Virus record (IMG/VR): IMGVR_UViG_3300046837_000396
Span: 32,182 to 96,181 of that record
Length of the DNA stretch: 64,000 nt
Reading direction: 5' to 3' (one strand)
Source: a virus
Below are positions 17,138-23,991 of the stretch, piece by piece. The position numbers and the translations under genes were made by a program. The first letter of the stretch is position 1, and the number at the start of each line of letters is the position of its first letter. Below the pieces are notes generated by a model, which was not told where the DNA came from, did not search any database, and saw only the letters and a list, made by a program, of their open reading frames with translations.

Positions 17138-17364
17138 CAGGTGTCTCGCGGCGGAGCCAGCATGGCGGTCACGATCGCCTTTTGGCGCGCGAGCTCGGCC
17201 CGGAGTCCTTTACGAGTCACGAGCTCATGGAGGTACTTCTCATGAAGTCCGAGCAGGCGTGCCGCGCCGCTGTATGTGCAGCCTGCTTTTACGTACTGGG
17301 CGACCACGTATCGGCGAGCGGCTTCGGGATCAACATCGAACAAGTTGCCTAGGTAGGACCACAC
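17137..17364 (-). CDS. Small HTH (Fis-like) DNA-binding protein B
   Basis: 75 residues. The HTH lies at about residues 18-55 (RRYVVAQYVKAGCTYSGAARLLGLHEKYLHELVTRKGL), with LLGL at the turn. It overlaps the primase gene by 16 bases. The end shares one base with protein A. Both are much shorter than Fis but have the same helical spacing, so a compact DNA-binding regulator is likely. Confidence 0.65.
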   Translation of the reverse strand: MWSYLGNLFDVDPEAARRYVVAQYVKAGCTYSGAARLLGLHEKYLHELVTRKGLRAELARQKAIVTAMLAPPRDT

Positions 17365-18311
17365 GATCGGATCAGTTCTCCTAGATAGGATGGCGCGACC
17401 GTTGCGGGATCGGAACCTTTCGGGAGTTCGACGCGTCCGAATTCGACATGTCGGATCAGCGCAGCCCTCATTCGGTCGGCGGCCGCCTCGCCGGCGAGAT
17501 CCGGATCCGTAAGGGCCAGGACTCGTCCGAACTGCGCAAGCTTGAGGATCTGGCCGAGATTAACCTTCGAACCCGAGAGGGCCGCCACCGGGAGACCCGT
17601 CGCCCTACGGGCCGCCATCGCGTTAAGGGCTCCTTCGGTCGCGACGACCGTCTGACCGCGCCGCGCGGCGCGGTCGGGCCAGAGATGCTCGCCGAACATA
17701 CAGGAGTGGTCGGGACCTTCTTCCTCCGAAGCCGACAGATACCGGACCATCGCGCCGACGAACGTGCGGGCTGTGTAGTTTCCAATCCGACCCCGTTCGT
17801 CACGAGCCGGGAATACGATCCGGCCCTGAAGTCGCCCCTCGACCGCGTAGCCAAGCCCCCACTGTTCGACGTCGCGTTCATCGAACCCGCGCTGCTCGAC
17901 CAGGTATCGACGCGGCGTTGGGGCCCACGACGCGAGCGGGAGAACCAATACGGTCGCGGGTAGCCGGAACCGCGGCGCGACTGCCGGCTGAACGTTCACG
18001 ATGAGACGCTCGACCCGTTGGCCGGCCCCCATCGCGTTCTGCTCGATCCACGAAACCGCCTCACCGGGACCCGAGAACCCATAGATCCGGACGACGAGAT
18101 CGATCGCGGTCCCGCCCCACTTACAACTGTGGCAGTAGTGAACCCCGTGTTTCTCCTGGCCCGGTACGTCTTTGATTCGCCAGGACGGTCGACGGTCTGC
18201 GTGACGGCCCCCGGGGCAGGTCGCGAGCCAGGTGTCGCCGTCGTGGGTCGCCTCGACCCCGAGCTCCGCGAGGAGCTTCGGAACGTCGACCGCGAGGGGG
18301 TCGTAACTCAA
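17349..18311 (-). CDS. DnaG-like primase with zinc finger and Toprim domain
   Basis: 320 residues from a TTG that overlaps the helicase stop (TTGA) and has GGAGG upstream. The N-terminal CHC2-type zinc site is CPGGRH...CHSC. The Toprim core has the acidic VVATEGALNAMAA and the DPD motif in LALTDPDLAGE. It should make RNA primers on unwound ssDNA together with the DnaB-like helicase. Between the core elements the 20-bp palindrome is translated as DRAARRG without disrupting the frame. Confidence 0.85.
   Translation of the reverse strand: MSYDPLAVDVPKLLAELGVEATHDGDTWLATCPGGRHADRRPSWRIKDVPGQEKHGVHYCHSCKWGGTAIDLVVRIYGFSGPGEAVSWIEQNAMGAGQRVERLIVNVQPAVAPRFRLPATVLVLPLASWAPTPRRYLVEQRGFDERDVEQWGLGYAVEGRLQGRIVFPARDERGRIGNYTARTFVGAMVRYLSASEEEGPDHSCMFGEHLWPDRAARRGQTVVATEGALNAMAARRATGLPVAALSGSKVNLGQILKLAQFGRVLALTDPDLAGEAAADRMRAALIRHVEFGRVELPKGSDPATVAPSYLGELIRSCGPT
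17655..17674. repeat. Dispersed 20-bp palindrome, copy 3 (exact)
   Basis: Exact ACCGCGCCGCGCGGCGCGGT inside the primase gene. With G and C on its flanks it extends to a 22-bp palindrome. It is read in a different frame (RAARRG) from copies 1, 2 and 8. Confidence 0.95.
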
Positions 18312-19744
18312 TCTCGCCTCCAGGACTTCTTCTCGCGCTTCGGTCCCGCGATGAAGTCCTCCATCTGCCCCCCTGCCGACTCCGCCGATGATCCAAACGG
18401 AACCTCGCGACCGCTCCAGATCTGGGCGGTGTCGGGGTCGAAGTCGAACTCGAGCGCGATCGGCCATCGCCCGTCACGTTGCTTCAACACCAAGAGCTCA
18501 AACTTGTTGTCCGGGACCGACTTGAAGAGCGCCGGGCGGTGCGTCCCGAACAGGTTGTCCGCGACCTCCACGTAGGCGCTCGATCCCTTCATGGTCGAAC
18601 GATTCGGACGCTTGTCCTCTCGTTCTTCGACGTCCTTCAACTTCTGTTGATGATTGAAGATCCCGTGACATCGGCTCCTCTCCATCATCTCCTGCTGCCG
18701 ATACAGGGCCCGCTTCTCGTCGCTCGGTGAATCTTCCTCGAGCGCTCGCTCCCAGAGGTCGGCGTAAAAGACGTCGCAGCCGGTGTCGCTCAGGTAGCCC
18801 TCGATCATGTCGAGGTTTCGCTCGTTCGACGCGCGCGAAGTCGAACGTCGAAAGGGATTCGGGAGAAACCTCACCCACTTCGAGATGAATTCCTCACGCT
18901 CCCGGAGTTGTTCAAATTGCTCGTCCGTGACGCGACCGAGCTTCACGTCGGAGCGGCTCCACTTCAGCGAGACGCACGCAAGGAACTCGAGGAGCTCTCC
19001 TGATTGGGGTTCCCACGCGCCGACCAGAACACGACGTCGTTGTCGGACCGACCCGAGGATAAAGTGAGCCCCCATCAGGGACTTCCCGGAACCCGAGACG
19101 CCCGTGATGAACGTGATCTTGCCGGGGGCGGCGCCCGGGATCAGGAGCGGTTTGCCGGTTTTTTGATCGACGAGATCGTCGAGCGACCGGATCCCAAACG
19201 GATAGATGGCGGCGCCGGCGCGACGCTTCCGGAGATCCTCCATCTGGTCGCGCACGAGCTGCTGGGGGTCGAGCAGAAGACCGCGATCACCGAATCCGTC
19301 GAACGATCTCGCGACCTGGAGCGCGAGCGCCCTTACCTTATCGGGCTCCGTCCGGGGATCCCGCATCGCGGTCACGAGTCCCTGAAGGGGTCCGATCCAA
19401 ACATTTACTCGTGCGCGGTCCCACTCGAGCGTCCGGACGTGATGCTCGATGTTCGGGGGAGGGGCCGGCCGGAGCTCGATCAGCTGCGCCAGATAAGTCG
19501 AATCGACGCCGGCCGAAAGCGTCGCGAGCGTCGCGACGTCGAACCCGAGGTGCCGGCGTTCGAGCTCCCGAATGGCCGACCAGATCGCAGCGTTCTTCGG
19601 ATCGTGAAAGTAGTCAGACGGGACTCGCGAGACGAGAACCCGGCGGAGCTCGGGGGACGCGCACGCGGCCGCGACAATCACGACCTCGTTCAGCGAGTCT
19701 ACTTCAAGAGTCGCTTCGCCAGCCTTCGGAGCTTCACGGGGCAT
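18308..19744 (-). CDS. Replicative DnaB-like helicase
   Basis: 478 residues. The N-terminal helical domain (LNEVVIVAAACASPELRRVLVSRVPSDYFHDPKNAAIWSAI-type) is typical of DnaB. The RecA-like motor has Walker A GVSGSGKS, then 'LVGAWEPQSGELLEFL', and a Walker B-like strand DVFYADLWE. A late segment 'HGIFNHQQKLKD...MKGSSAYVEVADNLFG' resembles motif H4. It should unwind the fork 5'-3' as a ring and work with the primase encoded directly downstream. Confidence 0.85.
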   Translation of the reverse strand: MPREAPKAGEATLEVDSLNEVVIVAAACASPELRRVLVSRVPSDYFHDPKNAAIWSAIRELERRHLGFDVATLATLSAGVDSTYLAQLIELRPAPPPNIEHHVRTLEWDRARVNVWIGPLQGLVTAMRDPRTEPDKVRALALQVARSFDGFGDRGLLLDPQQLVRDQMEDLRKRRAGAAIYPFGIRSLDDLVDQKTGKPLLIPGAAPGKITFITGVSGSGKSLMGAHFILGSVRQRRRVLVGAWEPQSGELLEFLACVSLKWSRSDVKLGRVTDEQFEQLREREEFISKWVRFLPNPFRRSTSRASNERNLDMIEGYLSDTGCDVFYADLWERALEEDSPSDEKRALYRQQEMMERSRCHGIFNHQQKLKDVEEREDKRPNRSTMKGSSAYVEVADNLFGTHRPALFKSVPDNKFELLVLKQRDGRWPIALEFDFDPDTAQIWSGREVPFGSSAESAGGQMEDFIAGPKREKKSWRRD

Positions 19745-19747
19745 CCG

Positions 19748-20053
19748 CTACGGATGACGCCGGATCTGGAGTTTGGAAGCGAGATCTTCGAGCACCTGAT
19801 TCTCGGCCGACGCGATCCCGGGTAACGACATTTTGGCCGCTACCGCGCGTAGCTTCCGAACTCGCCCGCCCAAATCGACATCGACGGTTCCCTTCCGAAG
19901 ATTCCCAAAAAACCACTCGCTCCACCGGCGGACCTCCCACCATCGAGGGCGGAAGATCCGCCAGAGGTTTCCTTCCCGATCCCCCATCAGGGTACCGTCC
20001 GGCACTTCGATCAGAAGCGGGCGTGGTGGTTTCGGAGGCAAGATCTTACTCAT
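19748..20053 (-). CDS. Small protein in replication operon
   Basis: 101 residues starting MSKILPPKPPRP at an ATGA overlap. The N-terminus is Pro-rich and the middle Trp/Arg-rich (LWRIFRPRWWEVRRWSEWFF), followed by a basic helical end. It has the look of a small nucleic-acid or helicase-binding factor, such as a loader accessory, but no motif proves it. Function unknown. Confidence 0.55.
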   Translation of the reverse strand: MSKILPPKPPRPLLIEVPDGTLMGDREGNLWRIFRPRWWEVRRWSEWFFGNLRKGTVDVDLGGRVRKLRAVAAKMSLPGIASAENQVLEDLASKLQIRRHP

Positions 20054-20580
20054 CGTGCAGCGTCTCGTGCGTTCGCGACCCGGTAGTCGGTCGCCATGCT
20101 GGCCGAGAAGAACCATCGCCAACCGAGCCGCACTCCACCGGTTCCCTGTTGGACTCGTTTCGCCTCGCGGCCCTGTTCACGATGCCAGGCCCACTGCATG
20201 TACCGGACTACATCCTCGAGGCTTCCGCCGAACTGATCACGAGCGAACCTCGTCGCCGCGATCGTCGCGAGTGCGTATTCCTTCCCGTCATCGAGCTCCA
20301 GCGGCGGTACCCGGTAGACCTGCGCGTGGCAGCGCAAGTAAAGCGCGACGAGATGGCCGGGTCTGGTGCGCGACCAATCGCGTTCTTGGACGAAGTTCGC
20401 AACCTCGGACTCGTAGCGGGCGCGGTCTTTCTCGGAAGTTGGTCGAATGCCTTTTTGCTTCCGCGGTGGGGCCGACGACGCGAACTCCTCGGCCGTCATG
20501 CCGGCTTTCTTCTTTCCGGATGCCGACTCAGCCTGAATCATCAATACGTCGAGACGCTCGTCCGTGAATCGTCGCCGCAT
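20050..20580 (-). CDS. Unknown helical protein, 176 residues; possible helicase-loader type
   Basis: Residues 1-60 are Lys/Glu-rich and likely flexible. Residues 60-176 are helical with conserved-looking aromatic pairs (HLVALYLRCHAQVYRVPP, VVRYMQWAWHRE, GVRLGWRWFFSAS). It lies directly upstream of the DnaB-like helicase cluster and overlaps its neighbour by 4 bases. Loader or mediator roles are plausible from context only. Confidence 0.5.
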   Translation of the reverse strand: MRRRFTDERLDVLMIQAESASGKKKAGMTAEEFASSAPPRKQKGIRPTSEKDRARYESEVANFVQERDWSRTRPGHLVALYLRCHAQVYRVPPLELDDGKEYALATIAATRFARDQFGGSLEDVVRYMQWAWHREQGREAKRVQQGTGGVRLGWRWFFSASMATDYRVANARDAAR

Positions 20581-20975
20581 TACTTCCTCGAGTTGTCGCC
20601 GACGAGCAGACCGAGCTTCCGGAGGTTCGCCAGGTACGCTTGCTCCTTGCCTGGGTAGGCGCCCTTCGCAAGTTCGATCGCGGCGTTCCAGGCGCGCGCA
20701 CCAGCGTCCTGGATCGTCTCGCCCGGCCGAACCTTTACCTTCACGAAGAATGGGCCGTGCTTGAAAGCGTTGAACTGGACCGGGCTGTAGGTTTCTTCGC
20801 CGTACGAGATCGTTACCTCGGTTCCCTCGTCGCCCACTAGTGGCGGTGACGTTGTGTTGTGAACGTTCGTCACAACGGTTCTGACGTCCTGTTCCGAAAC
20901 CTTCTGCGGCGGCGCCTCAGCCGTCGGTTCTTTCTTCGCTTCGATCGCGGCTTTCGCCTCTGAACGCTTCAGCAT
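20580..20975 (-). CDS. Unknown protein, 131 residues
   Basis: The N-terminal 35 residues are Lys/Glu/Ala-rich and disordered-looking. The C-terminal part is a mixed alpha/beta domain (VTISYGEETYSPVQFNAFKHGPFFVKVKVRPGETIQDAGARAWNAAI). That segment looks like a domain seen in phage replication-associated proteins, but I cannot name it. It shares a base with the next gene and sits 1 base from the SF2 helicase gene. Confidence 0.55.
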   Translation of the reverse strand: MLKRSEAKAAIEAKKEPTAEAPPQKVSEQDVRTVVTNVHNTTSPPLVGDEGTEVTISYGEETYSPVQFNAFKHGPFFVKVKVRPGETIQDAGARAWNAAIELAKGAYPGKEQAYLANLRKLGLLVGDNSRK

Positions 20976-20976
20976 C

Positions 20977-22479
20977 TCAAGTCCTCCTGATTCCGCCCCG
21001 GTAAGCCTTCTCGCGCTTCAGATACTCGTCCGCCGGCACCCAGACCTGTCGGTCGAGCACGACAACGTCGTCGTTCCAGCGCGCGAGATTCTCGACCGCC
21101 TTCAGGCCCGTGATGGCGCGATCCCAGAGGTAATAGAGCCTCGCGCCTTCCTTGCCGGCCGAGGTCCGGCAGAACCGACCCCGGACCTGCCCGAGGAGCT
21201 GTTCGTTCCCGATATGACTACACAGGACGGCGCGGTCGAGCGTCGGAACGTCGATCCCGGTCCCGACCGCCTTGATGGTCCCGACGACCGTTCGGATCTT
21301 CCCCGACGCCGCGTTCCGGACCGCTTCATCGAACTCGCGTTCGTTCTCCGGTCCCCCCACCATCACGCCAGGCGGGAACCCTCGCGCCACCAGCCCCGCC
21401 GCGAGCCTCTCGCAGGCGGCACGTCGGTCAGCCAGGAGGGCGACGACGTGGCCCGCACGGGCCTCCTGGGCCGCAAGGTCGGCCGCTATCGTGATCCTAC
21501 CGGGGTCGGTCGCGAGTTCACCCTGGAGCTTCGTGTGGGCCCACCGGATCCGGAAGGGGTTCCCGGACGCCTTCGCCTGCCGGTACCAACCGGGGGGCTC
21601 GTAGCCGGTCGGGACGAGCGCGACCTGTACGTCGTGCACGATTCCCTTCTGAACGACCTCCTGCCGCGGTACCTCCGCGACGACATCACCGAAGAGGTCC
21701 CGGATCATGTACTCGCGCCCGTCGCGCCGGCGTTCGTCCTTCGAGATCCCAATCCGGTACTGGGCCGGGAACGGATCGATCGCCGCGAAGAAAGTGTCGG
21801 CGGCCGCCGTCTGGACCTCGTCAAACACAACGGTCCCGAACATCGCCATCTGGTCCTCCACGAGCGGCCGGATCGCGAGGGTCTTCTGCATCGCGACCGT
21901 CAGGGGGGCGAGCCTGCGGGTCGGGCCCTGCACGATCCCGATGTCGATCTCCCGAAGCCCACATTCTTCCCGGATGCGCTCGACCCACTGCTTCAGGAGT
22001 CCCTTCGTGTGAACGATGACGAGCATCCAGCGCCCGACCCGACACGCGAGCGCGAGCGCGGCTGACGTTTTGCCCCCACCGGTTTCGGCCCGCAGCAGAC
22101 AGTTCTGCCGGGCCATCGCGGCCACGACCATCCGTTCTTGGTGGTCCCACGGTACGCCCCCCTTCGGGTACCGGTGCCGGACCGTCATCGGGCAACCGGA
22201 CGCGCGCGCGTCGACGACCCTGTACGGGACTCCGGTCGCGCTGAGGATCCGGCGGACGCGCCCCATCCCGCCCCGCGGGACCGAGATCCCGGAGGGGATC
22301 GGGCGCCACGTTACGTCGATCTCGCCGGTCGGACCGGGCTGTCCCGGGAGCGCCGGGATTGGGTGTTCGAACTCCCGCTTGAGCGTCGGGAGGGCGGCCG
22401 TGAGCTCGTGCGGCGGCACCGGACTCGATTCCGGGACCTCCTCGACCTCGACACGGTTCGTGACCGTCACGACCACCAT
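20977..22479 (-). CDS. SF2 DEAD/DEAH-box helicase (UvsW-like)
   Basis: 500 residues. Motif I AETGGGKT, motif Ia IVHTKGLLKQW, motif II DEVQ and motif VI-like GQVRGRFCR place it in superfamily 2. The layout, with a basic N-terminus and two RecA-like domains, matches UvsW/RecG-type branch-migrating helicases in phages. It would remodel recombination intermediates or convert origins to forks. It is the first gene after the large non-coding region and has a copy of the palindrome 17 bases upstream of its start. Confidence 0.8.
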   Translation of the reverse strand: MVVVTVTNRVEVEEVPESSPVPPHELTAALPTLKREFEHPIPALPGQPGPTGEIDVTWRPIPSGISVPRGGMGRVRRILSATGVPYRVVDARASGCPMTVRHRYPKGGVPWDHQERMVVAAMARQNCLLRAETGGGKTSAALALACRVGRWMLVIVHTKGLLKQWVERIREECGLREIDIGIVQGPTRRLAPLTVAMQKTLAIRPLVEDQMAMFGTVVFDEVQTAAADTFFAAIDPFPAQYRIGISKDERRRDGREYMIRDLFGDVVAEVPRQEVVQKGIVHDVQVALVPTGYEPPGWYRQAKASGNPFRIRWAHTKLQGELATDPGRITIAADLAAQEARAGHVVALLADRRAACERLAAGLVARGFPPGVMVGGPENEREFDEAVRNAASGKIRTVVGTIKAVGTGIDVPTLDRAVLCSHIGNEQLLGQVRGRFCRTSAGKEGARLYYLWDRAITGLKAVENLARWNDDVVVLDRQVWVPADEYLKREKAYRGGIRRT

Positions 22480-22496
22480 TGCGGCCGAGATGGCTC

Positions 22497-22516
22497 ACCG
22501 CGCCGCGCGGCGCGGT
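22497..22516. repeat. Dispersed 20-bp palindrome, copy 4 (exact)
   Basis: Exact copy, intergenic, 17 bases upstream of the SF2 helicase start. On the minus strand it is followed by GAGCC, as in copy 6. Confidence 0.95.
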
Positions 22517-22536
22517 CTTCGGGATCGCGATCGGCG

Positions 22537-22580
22537 GGATCGTCCGCGGATCGTCCGTATACCGTTTTCCGGATCGTCCG
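22537..22580. repeat. Three direct copies of GGATCGTCCG
   Basis: Copies begin at 22537, 22548 and 22571. The first two are 11 bases apart, about one helical turn, and a partial inverted GGATCCG follows. Iterated 10-bp sites of this kind are typical of initiator or regulator binding. Confidence 0.75.
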
Positions 22581-22635
22581 TACGGATCCGCCTACTGATC
22601 CGGATCACGTTCCCGCCGATCGATCACGCGCCCAT

Positions 22636-22661
22636 GTGGAGTTTGCGACAAGCAAACCCAC
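22636..22661. repeat. Near-perfect inverted repeat
   Basis: GTGGAGTTTGC...GCAAACCCAC forms a 10-bp stem with one bulge and a 5-base loop. Not followed by a T tract on either strand. Confidence 0.6.
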
Positions 22662-22665
22662 ATAC

Positions 22666-22686
22666 GTGCTTCGCGCAGCGAAGCAC
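22666..22686. repeat. Perfect 9-bp inverted repeat
   Basis: GTGCTTCGC-GCA-GCGAAGCAC. The stem is perfect with a 3-base loop, and no T tract follows, so it is more likely a binding or secondary-structure element than a terminator. Confidence 0.65.
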
Positions 22687-22741
22687 CCTCACCCTTTACT
22701 GATCTAAGAGATCTGGGAGATCTAAGAATCAAAGAAACATA

Positions 22742-22783
22742 TAAAAGAACAAGCAAATGAGGTTGGATACTGCGTATCCAACC
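22742..22783 (-). terminator. Terminator-like hairpin after the lysis cluster
   Basis: GGTTGGATAC-(3-base loop)-GTATCCAACC is a perfect 10-bp stem. On the minus strand it is followed by a T-rich but not pure T stretch. It lies 68 bases past the stop of the 22851 gene and could end the tail/lysis transcript. Confidence 0.5.
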
Positions 22784-22850
22784 ACTCTTATCCCATCCCC
22801 CCTACCCCCCTTCCCAGGATGGCGCCCAACAGGGTCTGGCGCCACCCACC

Positions 22851-23087
22851 CTACTGCTTCGTCGGTTCGTCGGGCCAGGTGTCGGCGATCTTCTGGGCCT
22901 CGGCCGACGCGTTCTTCTGAACCTCGTCGAGCGCTTCTCGGATCCCGGCTTCGTTGAACGCGGCCTTCAGCCCATCGAGCAGCGCCGCAAGCGCGGCCCC
23001 GCGGGGCCCCGGGATCATGTGCGCGACCTCGTCGAGCAAGAACAGAGCGTGGTCGGCTTCTTCGACGATTCTTCCTAAGTCGATCAT
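22851..23087 (-). CDS. Small helical protein at the end of the lysis cluster
   Basis: 78 residues from MIDLGRIVEEADHALF; the ATG overlaps the stop of the lipoprotein gene upstream. It is entirely helical and amphipathic, with a Gly/Pro break (HMIPGPRGAALAALLDGLKAAFNEAGIREALDEVQKNA-type). No signal peptide or membrane segment is present. Function unknown. Confidence 0.55.
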   Translation of the reverse strand: MIDLGRIVEEADHALFLLDEVAHMIPGPRGAALAALLDGLKAAFNEAGIREALDEVQKNASAEAQKIADTWPDEPTKQ

Positions 23088-23344
23088 TCGGTCCCCCCAT
23101 CGAGGTCGCGGTGACGGCCGCACTCGAACGTTAGGTTACAGGTCGGGTTCTCGGCGGCAGCACGGGCCTTCGCGGCAGTACACGAAAGACCTTCGGCGGC
23201 ACCGGCGCGGAGCCGCGCGAGGTAGCGCTGGCACGAGATCTCCTCGCCCGCGCGAGCTGCTTCGGCCTGCCCGGTCTGGCCGGGGTCGGACGAGAGGGCC
23301 GCACAGGCCCCGAGGAGGAACAGGAACGGGTAGGCTTTTTTCAC
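23084..23344 (-). CDS. Small predicted lipoprotein
   Basis: 86 residues from a GTG (MKKAYPFLFLLGACAAL) preceded by GAGGTAAT. The N-terminus is a signal peptide with lipobox LGAC, so Cys14 would be acylated and the mature protein anchored in a membrane. The mature part has four more cysteines (SCQRYL, LSCTAA, PTCNLTFEC). It sits next to holin-like and spanin-like genes, so an outer-membrane spanin or superinfection-exclusion lipoprotein is possible. Confidence 0.55.
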   Translation of the reverse strand: MKKAYPFLFLLGACAALSSDPGQTGQAEAARAGEEISCQRYLARLRAGAAEGLSCTAAKARAAAENPTCNLTFECGRHRDLDGGTE

Positions 23345-23345
23345 A

Positions 23346-23630
23346 TTACCTCTTCGCGAATGCGGTTTTGAAGGTCGAGACGTTCTGCGCGATCTCCATG
23401 AACCCCGAGCCCGCGAGCCCATAGAGGGCACCGGCCTTTAGGGTCTGTCGGACTGTATCGGATGCGTCGCCGAATAGATACGAAACCGCGAAACCGGCCG
23501 CGAGCGCGACCGCCAGTACCCAGACGCCGTCGATCTTCGGAAAGGTCGTGCGGGCAGCCTTTACGGCCGAGATGACGGCCGGGACCGCGAGGGTCGCGCT
23601 ACTGACTCCCGTGACGATGTCGGCGTCCAT
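23346..23630 (-). CDS. Holin-like membrane protein
   Basis: 94 residues from MDADIVTGVSS, trimmed of an upstream extension. Hydrophobic segments lie at about residues 12-24, 35-53 (GVWVLAVALAAGFAVSYLF) and 65-80, separated by short charged loops, with a basic C-terminus. Small size, several membrane spans and proximity to spanin-like and lipoprotein genes fit a holin that permeabilises the inner membrane. No sequence family was recognised, so the call rests on topology and context. Confidence 0.55.
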   Translation of the reverse strand: MDADIVTGVSSATLAVPAVISAVKAARTTFPKIDGVWVLAVALAAGFAVSYLFGDASDTVRQTLKAGALYGLAGSGFMEIAQNVSTFKTAFAKR

Positions 23631-23667
23631 GCCGAGAATTCTGCGTGGTCCCGGGGGACCGTTCAAC

Positions 23668-23991
23668 TCACCGCGCCGCGCGGCGCGGTGCCGGCGATGG
23701 GTTCTGGGCCCGGTATTGGTCGAAGTCCTTCCGCAGCTGGGCGAGGTCGGCCTCCAGGGTCGCGATCGTCAGTTCCCTCGATTCCCGCTGAACCTCGAGG
23801 AGCGCGATCCGGTCACGGTCGACAGTGGCTCCCGCTTGGGTCTGGTAGCGGGTATCGAACTGGGTCATGAGGCCCCCGAGCCACGCGTGGCCGCCCCATC
23901 CGGCCGCCACGGATGCCCCCACGACCCCCCAGAGCTTCCAGACCCAACCGACGCGGTCAGAAAGATTCCGAATGTACGAGTCGCGGGCCAA
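23668..23991 (-). CDS. Membrane-anchored coiled-coil protein, spanin-like
   Basis: 107 residues, TTG start directly after the upstream TGA. One N-terminal transmembrane segment (VWKLWGVVGASVAAGWGGHAWL, residues about 16-38) is followed by a coiled coil (RIALLEVQRESRELTIATLEADLAQLRKDFDQY). An Rz-type inner-membrane spanin has this organisation. The last codons and the stop are formed by a copy of the 20-bp palindrome (PAPRRAAR then TGA). Confidence 0.55.
   Translation of the reverse strand: MARDSYIRNLSDRVGWVWKLWGVVGASVAAGWGGHAWLGGLMTQFDTRYQTQAGATVDRDRIALLEVQRESRELTIATLEADLAQLRKDFDQYRAQNPSPAPRRAAR
23670..23689. repeat. Dispersed 20-bp palindrome, copy 5 (exact)
   Basis: Exact copy forming the last codons of the spanin-like gene; its first base is also the last base of the stop codon TGA on the minus strand. 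The flank carries GTTCAAC, as in copies 9 and 10. Confidence 0.95.

Larger units (their letters stand above)
22480..22850. other. Largest non-coding region, hairpin- and repeat-rich
   Basis: About 370 bases with no convincing ORF. It holds one exact 20-bp palindrome, three copies of GGATCGTCCG, three perfect or near-perfect hairpins, a cluster of AGATCT motifs and an A/T-rich island (around 22725-22760). It separates the lysis-like genes from the replication genes. Candidate roles are a replication origin, an early promoter region, or both. No obvious -35/-10 promoter could be fixed. Confidence 0.5.

Noticed and set aside
19411-20658. Plus-strand frame of 415 codons
   Set aside because: Ser/Arg/Pro-rich antisense of the helicase operon genes.
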